This document shows positions 1 to 8,932 of a DNA stretch of 17,730 nucleotides, piece by piece. The position numbers were made by a program, and so were the translations under genes. The notes beneath the pieces were generated by a model. That model was not told the DNA's origin and ran no database searches. It saw only the letters and a program-made list of their open reading frames with translations. How positions within the stretch are numbered: position 1 is the stretch's first letter; every line of letters starts with the position of its first letter. Source of the stretch: Clostridiaceae bacterium (GTDB lineage Bacteria; Bacillota_A; Clostridia; Clostridiales; Clostridiaceae); contig JAQSXU010000111.1 of the NCBI GenBank assembly GCA_029256485.1, positions 1 through 17,730 on the forward strand, given 5' to 3'.

Positions 1-17
1 TCCCTGAAGGTCCACCA
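1..17 (+). tRNA. 3' end of a tRNA, cut by the window edge
   Basis: The first 17 bases look like the last part of a tRNA: a T-stem 3' half (CCCTG, 2-6), an acceptor 3' strand (AAGGTCC, 7-13), discriminator A at 14 and encoded CCA at 15-17. The missing 5' end should therefore begin GGACCTT. The anticodon is outside the window, so the identity is open; Met-CAU or an Ile tRNA would fit the acceptor sequence, but this is a guess. It lies 3 nt before tRNA-Ala, so the two belong to one tRNA cluster, possibly downstream of an rRNA operon. Confidence 0.7.
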
Positions 18-20
18 TAT

Positions 21-96
21 GGGGGATTAGCTCAGCTGGGAGAGCACCTGCCTTGCACGCAGGGGGTCAAGGGTTCGAATCCCTTATTCTCCACCA
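21..96 (+). tRNA. tRNA-Ala (anticodon UGC)
   Basis: A full cloverleaf can be drawn. Acceptor GGGGGAT (21-27) pairs with ATTCTCC (86-92) with two G-U pairs. The D-arm starts GCTCAGC. The anticodon stem is CCTGC/GCAGG with loop CTTGCAC, giving TGC at 54-56. The T-loop is TTCGAAT, the discriminator is A93 and CCA is encoded (94-96). UGC reads GCN alanine codons. It is the last gene of a tRNA cluster and is followed directly by a terminator. Confidence 0.96.
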
Positions 97-124
97 AAAG
101 GATAGTAATTATACTATCCTTTTT
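97..124 (+). terminator. Rho-independent terminator of the tRNA cluster
   Basis: An 11-bp stem (97-107 with 112-122) with loop ATTA runs into a T tract (TTTTT at 120-124, then more T after AC). It starts right after the CCA end of tRNA-Ala. On the minus strand the tail is only TTTT, so it may weakly stop the convergent transporter gene too. Confidence 0.8.
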
Positions 125-152
125 ACTTTTTATAAAGAAATATATAGTGAAT

Positions 153-1424
153 CTATACACATTTCTTATTCTTACATATTTTGTATCTAAAATAAAATGT
201 AAATGATGCTAAAATTCTTAATATACCTACGATAAGAAGAGCATTATAAATGTTAGTAATACTTTTTATTTTCATTCCTATAATTGGAGCAAAAACAAGA
301 GTAATGTTAGTAAGTACAGTGTATGCAGCAATATAAATAGTCCTATTTTCATCTGGTGCAGTTTCATATAAGTTATTAGATAGCAATAATAATGTACCAG
401 CTGTGGCCGAGCCAGTAACTACCGTAAAGGCTGCAACTTGTAACATGCTTCTTGAAATAATATAAAAGAATGGGCAACATGCCATAAAAAGAGTAGCATA
501 AAAGATGGTTAAATTATTACCCTTTTTTTCAGCGAATTTTTGCCAAAGAACATATGCAATTGCCTGTGCTATAAAAGATACTGTGTTTGTTATAGAGGTC
601 CAGGATTCATTTGAATGCAATATATCAACTTCATAACTAAAAAATAATGGCCATCCCATTTGCCATGCAAAGTGAAAAAAAACAACGCAGATGCAAAAAT
701 AAAGAAATTTTTTATTTCCTTTTATCATGGAAACAGTTTTTATAAATGTCTGAAATTTACTGTCTTCTGCATTAGATGTAACAATTTCTATTTGTTTGCA
801 GCTTCTATCCAGTCTATGCTTAGTAAATGAAAATACCTCAAGTAATGAAAGAATAAAGGCTATAGCAAAGAAAATTTGATACAAATGAATTCTTTGAGTA
901 TTATTTTTAGGTATATAGAAAAGAAGATTGCCTGTTATAAAAGTAACTATTAATGCTGAAATTGTTGATAAAGAACTTCTTTTAGAAAACGCTCGCCCAC
1001 GCCAAGTGTCGGAAAATAAATCTCCTAAAAATGATTGCCATCCCATATTTGCCAATGAATTAGGAAAATTCATTGCTCCATACATTAAAACAAAAAGTCC
1101 AGGTTGAATCCAAGAAGGGAAAAATGGAATTAATATGAATATCAGAAAAAATGATCGAGCAAGTATAAAAGAAATAGAGGTAATTTTCTGCTTTTGTTTA
1201 TACTTTGTAAATAATCCAGTTCCTAAAAATACAGCTAATATGCAAAACACTGCTGGATAAGAGTTTAGTAATGCAATATGGGTATCGTTTGCATTAAGCC
1301 TTTTAGCATAAAGTCCGGCAAATGGAACTACTAAATTAGTACTAAAGGCTTGTAAAATTCCATTAACATTATTAATAAAAAGGTTATATTCTAAATTTGA
1401 TTTGGATTTGCTAAAAATATGCAT
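153..1424 (-). CDS. MFS-type membrane transporter
   Basis: A very hydrophobic protein with many membrane helices; length and pattern fit the major facilitator superfamily (about 12 helices). The substrate cannot be read from the sequence. The open frame extends upstream to a TTG at 1502 (449 aa), but that adds 26 hydrophobic residues with no ribosome binding site in front. I prefer the ATG at 1424-1422 (423 aa), which starts MHIFSKSKSN and is preceded by GAGAGGTG. That site is very close to the ATG, so the start is uncertain. The conserved-looking N-terminal part, FINNVNGILQAFSTN and RLNANDTHIALLNSYP, lies after the chosen start. The gene is transcribed away from the HD/niaR operon across an intergenic region with a perfect inverted repeat. 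Whether NiaR controls it, for example as a vitamin transporter, is speculative. Confidence 0.8.
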   Translation of the reverse strand: MHIFSKSKSNLEYNLFINNVNGILQAFSTNLVVPFAGLYAKRLNANDTHIALLNSYPAVFCILAVFLGTGLFTKYKQKQKITSISFILARSFFLIFILIPFFPSWIQPGLFVLMYGAMNFPNSLANMGWQSFLGDLFSDTWRGRAFSKRSSLSTISALIVTFITGNLLFYIPKNNTQRIHLYQIFFAIAFILSLLEVFSFTKHRLDRSCKQIEIVTSNAEDSKFQTFIKTVSMIKGNKKFLYFCICVVFFHFAWQMGWPLFFSYEVDILHSNESWTSITNTVSFIAQAIAYVLWQKFAEKKGNNLTIFYATLFMACCPFFYIISRSMLQVAAFTVVTGSATAGTLLLLSNNLYETAPDENRTIYIAAYTVLTNITLVFAPIIGMKIKSITNIYNALLIVGILRILASFTFYFRYKICKNKKCV

Positions 1425-1535
1425 CACCTCTCTAGTTAAAATTAGACATACAATTAATATATTAAACCAAAATAGGAAAAAAATCAAAACATATAATTTC
1501 AAAATATAAAGCTAAAAGAAATATTTAGTTTACAA

Positions 1536-1573
1536 AATTTTAATATACTTAATTGCGTAAGTATATTAAAATT
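1536..1573. promoter_or_regulatory. 16-bp perfect inverted repeat, candidate operator
   Basis: The arms 1536-1551 and 1558-1573 are perfect reverse complements (AATTTTAATATACTTA and TAAGTATATTAAAATT) separated by ATTGCG. The repeat lies between the divergent transporter gene and HD/niaR operon. It covers the -35 region and spacer of the likely rightward promoter, a classic repressor position. It is poor in G/C and has no T tract, so it is not a good terminator. The protein that binds it is unknown; NiaR or another local regulator are candidates. Confidence 0.55.
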
Positions 1574-1580
1574 ATATAAT
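1553..1580 (+). promoter_or_regulatory. Likely promoter of the HD-niaR-DUF362-UPF0182 operon
   Basis: A perfect -10 box TATAAT (1575-1580) lies 16 bp after a weak -35 match, TTGCGT (1553-1558). The right arm of the 16-bp inverted repeat fills the spacer. The first gene starts at 1601, so the 5' leader would be about 12-15 nt. Confidence 0.5.
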
Positions 1581-1600
1581 AAAGCATAAGGTGATAATAT

Positions 1601-2104
1601 ATGAAAATCTATAGATTTAAACAATTTTACTGGGCAATTACAGCTAAAGTAAACAAAAATGATAAAAATTTTATTGAAGAGAATTTAAATGAAATAGAAA
1701 AAGATCTATTTTTCAGACTTTCGAAATCAGATCAAAAGCATAGCTTGAGGGTAGCATATAAAGTAAAAGTATTATGTAAAGAAAGTAACATAAGTGATAA
1801 AATATTAGTGAAGGCTGCATTACTTCATGATATTGGTAAAGTAGAATGTAGTTTGGGAGTAATAGATAAATCAATATTAGTAATTGCAGATAAGATATTA
1901 AAAGGTAATTTAAAAAAATTCAAAAATATAAAAAAAGTAAATACATATTATAATCATGCAGAAAGTGGATATGAAATATTGAAAAAATATGATTATGATA
2001 AAAAATTTCTTAATTTAATCAGAAATCACCATATGACACAAAATGATTGCAATGCTATAGATAGAGAATTAAGCATTTTAATTAAAAGTGATAATGAAAA
2101 TTAA
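1601..2104 (+). CDS. HD-domain metal-dependent phosphohydrolase
   Basis: A 167-aa soluble protein with an HD domain over residues about 45-165. Probable metal ligands are H47, the H76-D77 pair in LLHDIGK, H119 in NHAESG, H143/H144 in RNHH, and a late D164 near the C-terminus. HD proteins of this size cleave phosphate esters or nucleotides; the substrate cannot be told here. It differs from longer HD proteins such as YqeK in context, because no nadD or rsfS gene is adjacent. The start is fixed by AAGGTGAT five nt before the ATG. It is the first gene of an operon that continues with niaR 31 nt downstream, so a role in nucleotide or NAD metabolism is possible but only inferred. Confidence 0.85.
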   Translation: MKIYRFKQFYWAITAKVNKNDKNFIEENLNEIEKDLFFRLSKSDQKHSLRVAYKVKVLCKESNISDKILVKAALLHDIGKVECSLGVIDKSILVIADKILKGNLKKFKNIKKVNTYYNHAESGYEILKKYDYDKKFLNLIRNHHMTQNDCNAIDRELSILIKSDNEN

Positions 2105-2135
2105 AAATAATATCATAGGGGGTAAATATATTACT

Positions 2136-2654
2136 ATGAGTTCAATTGAAAGAAGAAAACTTATTGAAGATATGATAAAAAATAGTCGAACTCCCCTAAA
2201 AGGTCAAAATATGGCAGAAAAATTAGGGGTAACAAGGCAAGTAATAGTTAAAGATATTGCAATATTAAGAGCGGAAGGCAAGAATATAATAGCAACTCCA
2301 AATGGATATTTTATGCCTTTTGTTCAAAAAAGTGGTGTTAAAAGAGTTATTGCAGTAAGTCATAATGAAAAGGAGATTGAAGATGAACTAAATATTATTG
2401 TGAAGTTTGGTGGAACTGTAGACGATGTTATTGTTGAGCATCCAATATACGGTGAAATTAAAGGTAATTTAATGATAAGAAATTTATATGATATACAAAA
2501 ATTCACTAGTAAGCTAAATAATAATCTTCAACCATTACTAATTTTAACCGATGGTATTCATCTTCATACTATTGAAGCAGAAGATGATCAACATCTTGAA
2601 CTGATATTAAGTGAATTAAAAAAAGCTGGTTTTTTAATAAATAGTGAGGAGTAG
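2136..2654 (+). CDS. niaR: NiaR, niacin-responsive transcriptional repressor
   Basis: A 172-aa DNA-binding repressor. Residues about 5-58 form a winged helix-turn-helix (MAEKLGVTRQVIVKDIAILR). Residues about 70-170 form the 3H domain, named for its conserved histidines. H76, E84, H142 and H144 have the spacing of the Ni-binding site described for Thermotoga maritima TM1602. In Firmicutes this family senses nicotinic acid and represses NAD synthesis (nadABC) and niacin transport genes. No nad gene lies in the window. The frame opens at 2088, overlapping the HD gene, but the ATG at 2136 gives the usual family length and follows AGGGGG (2117-2122), though at a longish 13 nt. The next gene starts right after the stop. 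Confidence 0.9.
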   Translation: MSSIERRKLIEDMIKNSRTPLKGQNMAEKLGVTRQVIVKDIAILRAEGKNIIATPNGYFMPFVQKSGVKRVIAVSHNEKEIEDELNIIVKFGGTVDDVIVEHPIYGEIKGNLMIRNLYDIQKFTSKLNNNLQPLLILTDGIHLHTIEAEDDQHLELILSELKKAGFLINSEE

Positions 2655-2655
2655 A

Positions 2656-3831
2656 ATGGAGAGAAATATGGAAAAGGTAGTTTTATTAAAGTGTGATGAA
2701 TATAAACTGGAATTAATTGAAAGTAATTTAAGACATGGGTTTGATTTACTTGGCGGGGAGGATTTTTTAAGAAAGCTTATACCTCAGAATAGTAAAGTAC
2801 TTTTAAAACCCAATATGTTAAGTATTGAGGGTGAGGGTTCCATAGTAATAACAAATTCTGTAATGTTTGAAGCTGTTATAAGGGTAATTAAAGATTATTC
2901 TAATGATATTTCTTTTGGAGATTCACCCGGCTTTGGAGATTCAAAAAGAGCAGCAGAAAAAAGTGGTATGATGTCTGTAGCAGAAAAATATGGAGTTAAA
3001 TTTGAAGATTTCAAGGAATCTGTTCATGTAAAATTAGAGGACTCAATATTATGTAAAAGCTGGACTGTTGCCAGAGCTCCATATGAAGCAGATGTTGTTA
3101 TTACACTGCCTAAATTAAAGACACATGCCATGGCTTATTACACAGGTGCTATTAAGAACCAATTTGGATGCATACCAGGAACGTTAAAGGCTACATGGCA
3201 TACAAGAATGCCTGATGCAAATAACTTCTGTAAAATGCTTTTAGATTTAAATAAACTTGTTAATACTAATTTTGCAATTTTAGATGGCATTATAGCAATG
3301 CAGGGTAATGGACCCAAAAATGGAAGTCCGTATAAGATGAATACTATAATAATGGGAAAAAGTTTAAGTGCAGTTGATTCTGCAGCTGTAAGGCTTATAG
3401 GCTATAATAACCCACTGGATACTCCAGTATTAAAGGAGGTTTATGATAGTAAATGGGGTGCTGTTTTGCCAGAAGAAATAGAAGTTTTAGGAGAAACAAT
3501 TGAAAATATGAAAGCTAAGAATTTTCAATTATGCAGAAAAGGCGGAAGTTTTTATTTTATAAATCCTAAGGCAACAAATTTTTTGAGAAACATGATAGCC
3601 CCTAACCCAACATTAATTCCAGAAAAGTGCATATCATGCAGAAGGTGTGAAGAAGTTTGCCCTGAAAAACCAAGGGTAATTTCTATGGTTAATATTGATG
3701 GAAAGCTAAAGCCCACATGGAATATGAAAGAGTGTATAAGATGCTTTTGCTGCCAAGAATTATGTCCAGCAGGAGCAATTAAAACAAAGTATACTACTTT
3801 AGGAAAACTGCTAGGAATGAATAAGAGGTGA
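2656..3831 (+). CDS. DUF362 protein with C-terminal 2x[4Fe-4S] ferredoxin domain
   Basis: A cytoplasmic-looking protein of about 391 aa. Residues 1 to about 300 are the DUF362 domain, with FGDSPGFGD and [21 protein letters not shown] as recognisable blocks. The C-terminus carries two CxxCxxCxxxCP motifs (C325, C328, C331, C335 and C360, C363, C366, C370, counted from the ATG at 2656), each expected to bind a [4Fe-4S] cluster. The family is widespread in anaerobes; its reaction is not established. Possible starts are GTG 2644, ATG 2656 and ATG 2668. AGGAG at 2647-2651 suits 2656 and GGAGAG at 2658-2663 suits 2668, so the N-terminus may shift by 4 residues. It is packed between niaR and a UPF0182 gene, whose ribosome binding site overlaps its stop codon, so all are probably co-translated. 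A redox role is inferred from the clusters only. Confidence 0.88.
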   Translation: MERNMEKVVLLKCDEYKLELIESNLRHGFDLLGGEDFLRKLIPQNSKVLLKPNMLSIEGEGSIVITNSVMFEAVIRVIKDYSNDISFGDSPGFGDSKRAAEKSGMMSVAEKYGVKFEDFKESVHVKLEDSILCKSWTVARAPYEADVVITLPKLKTHAMAYYTGAIKNQFGCIPGTLKATWHTRMPDANNFCKMLLDLNKLVNTNFAILDGIIAMQGNGPKNGSPYKMNTIIMGKSLSAVDSAAVRLIGYNNPLDTPVLKEVYDSKWGAVLPEEIEVLGETIENMKAKNFQLCRKGGSFYFINPKATNFLRNMIAPNPTLIPEKCISCRRCEEVCPEKPRVISMVNIDGKLKPTWNMKECIRCFCCQELCPAGAIKTKYTTLGKLLGMNKR

Positions 3832-3836
3832 TAACC

Positions 3837-6533
3837 ATGAAAAAAAGAATTACATTGCTTTCAGTAATTATTGCACTTGTATTTATATTATTATTTTTAG
3901 ATAAAATAGTTTCATTTATAATCAATATACAATGGTTTAGTGAAGTTAACTATTTAAGCACTTATTTTACAAAATTAATGGCTATAGCAAAATTAATGAT
4001 TCCCATATTTTTAATAACCTTTATAGTTATTTGGATTTATTACAAAAGTATTAAAAATAGTATAGTAAAGTTTGAACAGATTGATGCATCATCAACAAAT
4101 AAAAGTAATCTTGGGAAAAAATTATTTTTCCTAATAGATGCTGCTATTTCATTTGGTATTTCATATGCATTTTCATCAAATTACTGGTATACAATATTAC
4201 AATTTACTAACTCAGTAAGCTTTAATACTAAAGATCCAATATTTCATAAGGATATTTCATTTTATATATTTAAATTACCATTGATTCAATCACTATACAA
4301 TATTGTAATGACATTATTAATATTCCTGGTTATAGTAACATTTGTTACCTATTTTGTTTTAGTTTCAAAGGATAAAATAACATCAGGATTTGGGAAGCCT
4401 TTTGAAAAGATAAATTTAACAAGTAATGGTTTAACTAAGTTTGCTGGAAAACAATTAGCTATAGTATCATCATTAATATTATTGAATCTATCTTTGGGAT
4501 ATCTAATAAAATCTTATAATTTGGCATACAGTACTAGGGGAGTAGCCTATGGAGCTAGTTATACAGACATTCATGTTTCTCTTTTATTTTATAGAATTAT
4601 TATAGGAGTTTCTTTAATTTCATCTATAGTAATTTTTTGGAGTGTCATGGCTTCAAAAGTAAAGCCAATAATTGCTTCGGTAATTTTGATATTTATCTTA
4701 ATAGCCAGTGAGAATATTGTATCTACTTTAGTCCAAAGATTTGTAGTTAAGCCAAATGAGAAAATGATTGAACAGCCATATATTAAAAATAATATTGACT
4801 ATACTAAAAAAGCATTTAATATTGATAAGGTTGAGGTAAAGGATTTTAAAGTTAATAATGATTTAACTAAGGATGATATAACTAATAATAAGGATACCAT
4901 AGATAACATAAGAATAAATTCACTGAAGCCATCTTTAGAGTTTTATAATCAAGTTCAGATAATAAGATACTATTATGGTTTTAATGATATTGATATTGAT
5001 AGATATAATATAAATGGAAAATACAATCAGGTATTTATTGCTGCAAGAGAATTAAATACTGATAGTCTTGAGCCAAATACATGGCAGAATAAACATATAA
5101 TTTACACACATGGTTATGGATTAGTAATGAGCAAGGTTAACTCAGTAACCACTGAAGGTCAGCCAGATTTCATTATTAAAGATATACCTCCTGAAAATTC
5201 AACAAACATTGAGTTAAGTAACCCTAGAATTTATTTTGGAGAAAAAACCAATGATTATGCTATTGTTGACACAAAAATGTCCGAATTTGATTATCCTAAA
5301 GGTGGAGATAACTCCAATAATAACTATAATGGCAGCGGCGGAATAAAAATGAATGGAATAAATAAAGTTCTCTTTTCTATTAATCAAAGAGATGCAAACT
5401 TTATGCTTTCTACAGATATAACAAATAACAGTAAAATATTAATTAATAGGAATATTGTTGAAAGAGCAAAGAAAATAGCACCTTTTTTAACTTATGACAG
5501 TGACCCATATATTGTTGCAAATGGAGGCAAGCTATATTGGATAATAGATGCATATACAACATCAGATAGATATCCTTTTTCAGAACCACAAAATAATGTA
5601 AACTATATGAGAAATTCTGTAAAGGTAATAATAGATGCTGTGGATGGCAGCCTAAATTATTATATAGTTGATAAAACAGATCCAATAGTAATGAGTTATT
5701 CAAAAATATTCCCTAATTTGTTTAAAGATGCTTCTAGTTTGCCAAGTGGGTTTAAAGAACACTTTAAGTATCCAGAGGATATGTTTAATATTCAGTGCAA
5801 TGTTATGGGAAAATATCATGTAAGTGACCCAGGTGTATTCTTTAATGGAGAAGATTTGTGGGAAGTGTCAAAGGATCAAAAACAAATTGATGGAGAAAAG
5901 GATGTAAATGAAGCACCATATGTAATTATGAAATTACCTGGTGAAAGCCAAGAAGAAATGGTAGTATTAAAATATTTCAATATGAGAAATAAAGATAATA
6001 TGGTAGGTTTATTTGCAGCAAGAATGGATAACGATAATTATGGCAAAATGATTTTATACAAGTTTCCGCCACAAAAAACAGTTTATAGTCCTTATCTGTT
6101 TAAACAAAAATTAAATCAAGATACTACTATTTCAAAAGAATTATCTTTATGGAATAAAGATGGTTCTCAGGTTCAATTTGGAGATACAATTATTGTTCCA
6201 ATAAAAGATTCTTTATTATATGTGGAGCCTGTATACCTGAGAGCTAGCGGTAAAAATAGTATTCCAGAAATGAAAAAAATTATAGTTTCCTATGGAGATA
6301 AAATTTTATTATCAGATAGTGTTGAAAGTGCTCTGCAGCAGTTTTTCAATATGCCTGCCGAAAATACAGGCACAACAGCTGTAGATAATAGTAAAACTGA
6401 TTCTAATTCAGATAAGATTAAAGCAGCAAAGGATTTATATGATAAGGCTATAGAGGCACAAAAAAATGGAGACTGGGCAAAATATGGAGAATATATAAAA
6501 CAGCTAGGACAACAGTTGAGCTCTGGAAAGTAG
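3837..6533 (+). CDS. UPF0182 family large membrane protein
   Basis: An 898-aa protein of the UPF0182/COG1615 family, function unknown. About seven membrane helices fill residues 1-300. The first is [17 protein letters not shown]; later ones include [18 protein letters not shown] and [19 protein letters not shown] long soluble region of about 560 residues follows and probably faces outside. It contains the family's Asn/Gly-rich segment ([19 protein letters not shown]) and ends in a charged helix ([24 protein letters not shown]) typical of the family. The start is ATG 3837, with AAGAGGTGAT 5-13 nt upstream; a GTG at 3828 overlaps the DUF362 stop but lacks its own site. The gene ends the operon before a strong terminator. 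Pairing with a ferredoxin-domain protein is notable, but no function can be given. Confidence 0.92.
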   Translation: MKKRITLLSVIIALVFILLFLDKIVSFIINIQWFSEVNYLSTYFTKLMAIAKLMIPIFLITFIVIWIYYKSIKNSIVKFEQIDASSTNKSNLGKKLFFLIDAAISFGISYAFSSNYWYTILQFTNSVSFNTKDPIFHKDISFYIFKLPLIQSLYNIVMTLLIFLVIVTFVTYFVLVSKDKITSGFGKPFEKINLTSNGLTKFAGKQLAIVSSLILLNLSLGYLIKSYNLAYSTRGVAYGASYTDIHVSLLFYRIIIGVSLISSIVIFWSVMASKVKPIIASVILIFILIASENIVSTLVQRFVVKPNEKMIEQPYIKNNIDYTKKAFNIDKVEVKDFKVNNDLTKDDITNNKDTIDNIRINSLKPSLEFYNQVQIIRYYYGFNDIDIDRYNINGKYNQVFIAARELNTDSLEPNTWQNKHIIYTHGYGLVMSKVNSVTTEGQPDFIIKDIPPENSTNIELSNPRIYFGEKTNDYAIVDTKMSEFDYPKGGDNSNNNYNGSGGIKMNGINKVLFSINQRDANFMLSTDITNNSKILINRNIVERAKKIAPFLTYDSDPYIVANGGKLYWIIDAYTTSDRYPFSEPQNNVNYMRNSVKVIIDAVDGSLNYYIVDKTDPIVMSYSKIFPNLFKDASSLPSGFKEHFKYPEDMFNIQCNVMGKYHVSDPGVFFNGEDLWEVSKDQKQIDGEKDVNEAPYVIMKLPGESQEEMVVLKYFNMRNKDNMVGLFAARMDNDNYGKMILYKFPPQKTVYSPYLFKQKLNQDTTISKELSLWNKDGSQVQFGDTIIVPIKDSLLYVEPVYLRASGKNSIPEMKKIIVSYGDKILLSDSVESALQQFFNMPAENTGTTAVDNSKTDSNSDKIKAAKDLYDKAIEAQKNGDWAKYGEYIKQLGQQLSSGK

Positions 6534-6562
6534 AGACTGCTTAGAAATAATTAATTTCATGG

Positions 6563-6608
6563 ATTTCACATTGAAAATTTATTTTAAATTTCAATGTGAA
6601 ATTTTTTT
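6563..6608 (+). terminator. Strong Rho-independent terminator after UPF0182
   Basis: A 14-bp perfect stem (6563-6576 with 6589-6602) continues, past a bulged A at 6577, into four more pairs (78-81 with 85-88) around a TTT loop. It is followed by TTTTTTT (6602-6608). It separates the niaR operon from the L,D-transpeptidase gene. Confidence 0.9.
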
Positions 6609-6667
6609 GATTAAAAATCATTTGTATGTAAATAATACCAATATACCAATATGTTGGAGGAATACAT

Positions 6668-7474
6668 ATGAAAAAGAATATAGTAAGAACATTTATAATT
6701 ACCATAATTATATTATTCATGCCATGTTTTATAAATAATACCTACAGTAATGAAGATAATATTCAATCTGATAGCAATTTAGTAAATAATAATGTTAATA
6801 AAAGCAATACCAATATAGATAACACAGAGAAAGCTGATGATCAGAATGAAATTACCACATTTGTTTCAAATACATGTTTTAAAAAAACATATTATATAAG
6901 CGGTGATATAGTTAATATGTATTCGGATAATAGTGGAGCGGATAAAGTAATTTTTACATTACATAAAGATGATATTGTGGTTGCTTATAAGGAGATTAAT
7001 GGATATATTTACTGTGAGGAAGGTAATTCTGGGAAAAAGGGATGGGTGAGAAAAAATACAGATAATTTAAAAGGGGAGTTAAGCAAAAATACACAGTATG
7101 AAATAGATGTGAATTTGACAAAGCAAAGCATGGTTGTTAAAAAGGACGATATGGAAATTAAAAGTATTAAATGTTCTACCGGGACTATAGGAAATTCTGA
7201 TACAGAGACACCTTTAGGCCAGTTTTTTATTCAAAGTAAAGGAGAATACTTCTTTAGTAAAAAATATGATGAAGGGGCACGATATTATATTAAATTTTTT
7301 GCAAATTATTTAATACATTCTATTCCTATTGATGAAAAAGGTAATATAATAGAAGAGGAAAGAAATAAGTTAGGTTTTCCAGCTTCCCATGGCTGTATCA
7401 GAGTATCTATGGAAGATGCGAAGTGGATATACGATAAAGTACCAAAGGGTTCAGCCATATTAATACATTATTAA
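6668..7474 (+). CDS. Secreted or anchored L,D-transpeptidase (YkuD) with SH3-like domain
   Basis: A 268-aa cell-envelope enzyme. Residues 1 to about 26 form a signal peptide or anchor (two Lys, then FIITIIILFMPCF). An Asn/Asp-rich linker (about 28-62) and an SH3-like wall-targeting domain (about 75-132, ending GKKGWVRKN) follow, then a YkuD catalytic domain (about 143-268). The catalytic set is visible: H217 and the motif SHGCIRV with H241, C243 and R245. YkuD enzymes make 3-3 crosslinks in peptidoglycan or attach proteins to it through a cysteine acyl-enzyme. The start is set by GGAGG 7 nt before the ATG. It is the first gene after a terminator and may head an operon with the downstream oxidoreductase, 31 nt away. 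A tandem ACCAATAT repeat (6637-6652) lies just upstream; its meaning is unknown. Confidence 0.93.
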   Translation: MKKNIVRTFIITIIILFMPCFINNTYSNEDNIQSDSNLVNNNVNKSNTNIDNTEKADDQNEITTFVSNTCFKKTYYISGDIVNMYSDNSGADKVIFTLHKDDIVVAYKEINGYIYCEEGNSGKKGWVRKNTDNLKGELSKNTQYEIDVNLTKQSMVVKKDDMEIKSIKCSTGTIGNSDTETPLGQFFIQSKGEYFFSKKYDEGARYYIKFFANYLIHSIPIDEKGNIIEEERNKLGFPASHGCIRVSMEDAKWIYDKVPKGSAILIHY

Positions 7475-7505
7475 ATGAAATTATTTAAGATAAGGGTGGA
7501 TTGTA

Positions 7506-8897
7506 ATGGATTACGATGTAATTATACTTGGGGGCGGCATAATAGGTTGTGCAGTTGCTTATGAACTCTCAAAATATAGTTTAAATATAGCTTTAATTGA
7601 GAAAGATTATGATATTGCTGATGATGTTGCTTTAGTTAATTCTTCAGTTATATATGATGGAGCTGAATGTGAAGATACTCTAATGGCTAAATTAGAATTA
7701 AATGGAAATAAACTATTAAAGAATATAGTAAATAAATTTAATGTACCATTTAAGAAATGTGGTTCCCTTATCATTGCAGAAAATGATGAGGAGGAAAAGA
7801 TAATATATGAAATGTATCATAAAGCATTAGAAAGAGGAATAAGTGATATTGAAATATTAGATGGTGAGAAAGTATACGAAATGGAGCCAAACCTGAACAA
7901 TAAAGTAAAAAAAGCACTATATTCAAAAGATACAGGGGTTATTTGCCCATATGATTTAGCTTTATCTTATGGAGAAATTGCCTTTGATAATGGTGTGAAT
8001 TTTAAATTAGAGGAAGAGGTTTTGGATATTCAAAAGGTAACTAAGGGATATAAAGTTATAACTAATAAAAATAAATTTACATGTAATTTAGTAATAAATA
8101 CAACTCCTGGAGAAAATTATTCTGTAGATACAGATGAAAAGCTAAGCAAAAATAGATGTAATTTAGATTATTTTTTACTGGAACATGATTTTGAATCAAA
8201 TTTTAATAACATAATTACAACTTTGGGAAAAAAAAATAATAAAGTTTATTCCGTTCCAACAGTTCAAGGAAATACTATAGTATCTGTTATATCTAATAAT
8301 CGAATTAGCTTTAATGAAGCAAAAAAAAGTGTAGTACATTTAGTTGGTGAGCTAGAGGATAATTATATTAACAACTTTTATAGATGGAGTTATTATAACG
8401 ATAATATAATAATAGATGATAGTTTAATTCATCAAGGATATATCAAAGTACAGGGAAAACATTATGGTGAAGTAACAATGACACCATTTATTGCAAAAAT
8501 AGTTTGTGAGACTATAGTAAATAATTTAAACTGTGTCTTAAAGAAAGATTTTAGTGATAAAAGAAGAGAATTTTATAAATTCAGAAATTTAACCAATAAG
8601 GAAAGAAATGAAATAATAAAAATGGATAAAAGCTATGGAAAAATAGTTTGTTTATGTCAAAAGGTTACCGAAGGAGAAATTGTTGATGCTATTAGAAGGC
8701 CTCTAGGTGCAAGAACTGTAGAAGGAGTTAAAAGAAGAACAGGAGTTACTTTAGGTGGATGTCAAGGATCTGGATGCCTAGATAAAATTGTTTCTATATT
8801 AGCTAGAGAAACTAATAAGAATATGACTGAGATAGTTAAGGATTCAAAAAATTCTAAAGTATTAAGATACAGAATAAAAGAATTTGATAGTGTATAA
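7506..8897 (+). CDS. FAD-dependent oxidoreductase with C-terminal BFD [2Fe-2S] domain (GlpA-like, divergent)
   Basis: A 463-aa protein. The N-terminus has an FAD-binding Rossmann fold (YDVIILGGGIIGCAVAYEL, GGGxxGC at about 9-14) and a DAO-type fold to about residue 350. The C-terminal BFD-like domain has C382, C384, C419 and C424, arranged CxC...CxxxxC for a [2Fe-2S] cluster. Relatives are clostridial GlpA-like proteins annotated as glycerol-3-phosphate dehydrogenase, usually beside an NAD-linked flavoprotein and a DUF1667 protein. Here only the DUF1667 partner follows (35 nt on) and the flavoprotein is absent. The substrate-side blocks are also changed: the usual GT/S-K-A-N-S...HAGYD segment reads DVALVNSSVIYDGAE, and SFAGLRP is not recognisable. 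It may act on another substrate or have lost dehydrogenase activity. GGTGGA precedes the ATG. Confidence 0.85.
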   Translation: MDYDVIILGGGIIGCAVAYELSKYSLNIALIEKDYDIADDVALVNSSVIYDGAECEDTLMAKLELNGNKLLKNIVNKFNVPFKKCGSLIIAENDEEEKIIYEMYHKALERGISDIEILDGEKVYEMEPNLNNKVKKALYSKDTGVICPYDLALSYGEIAFDNGVNFKLEEEVLDIQKVTKGYKVITNKNKFTCNLVINTTPGENYSVDTDEKLSKNRCNLDYFLLEHDFESNFNNIITTLGKKNNKVYSVPTVQGNTIVSVISNNRISFNEAKKSVVHLVGELEDNYINNFYRWSYYNDNIIIDDSLIHQGYIKVQGKHYGEVTMTPFIAKIVCETIVNNLNCVLKKDFSDKRREFYKFRNLTNKERNEIIKMDKSYGKIVCLCQKVTEGEIVDAIRRPLGARTVEGVKRRTGVTLGGCQGSGCLDKIVSILARETNKNMTEIVKDSKNSKVLRYRIKEFDSV

Positions 8898-8932
8898 ATA
8901 TATATAAACCATTTAGGGGGGAAAACTTAAAG

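Noticed and set aside
5443..5703. 86-codon minus-strand frame inside the UPF0182 gene
   Set aside because: Lies wholly within a clear gene, has no ribosome binding site and gives a protein with no recognisable features.
6637..6652. Tandem ACCAATAT repeat before the L,D-transpeptidase as a regulator site
   Set aside because: Two 8-bp copies in AT-rich DNA next to the ribosome binding site, with no supporting promoter layout; kept only as a remark in the gene entry.
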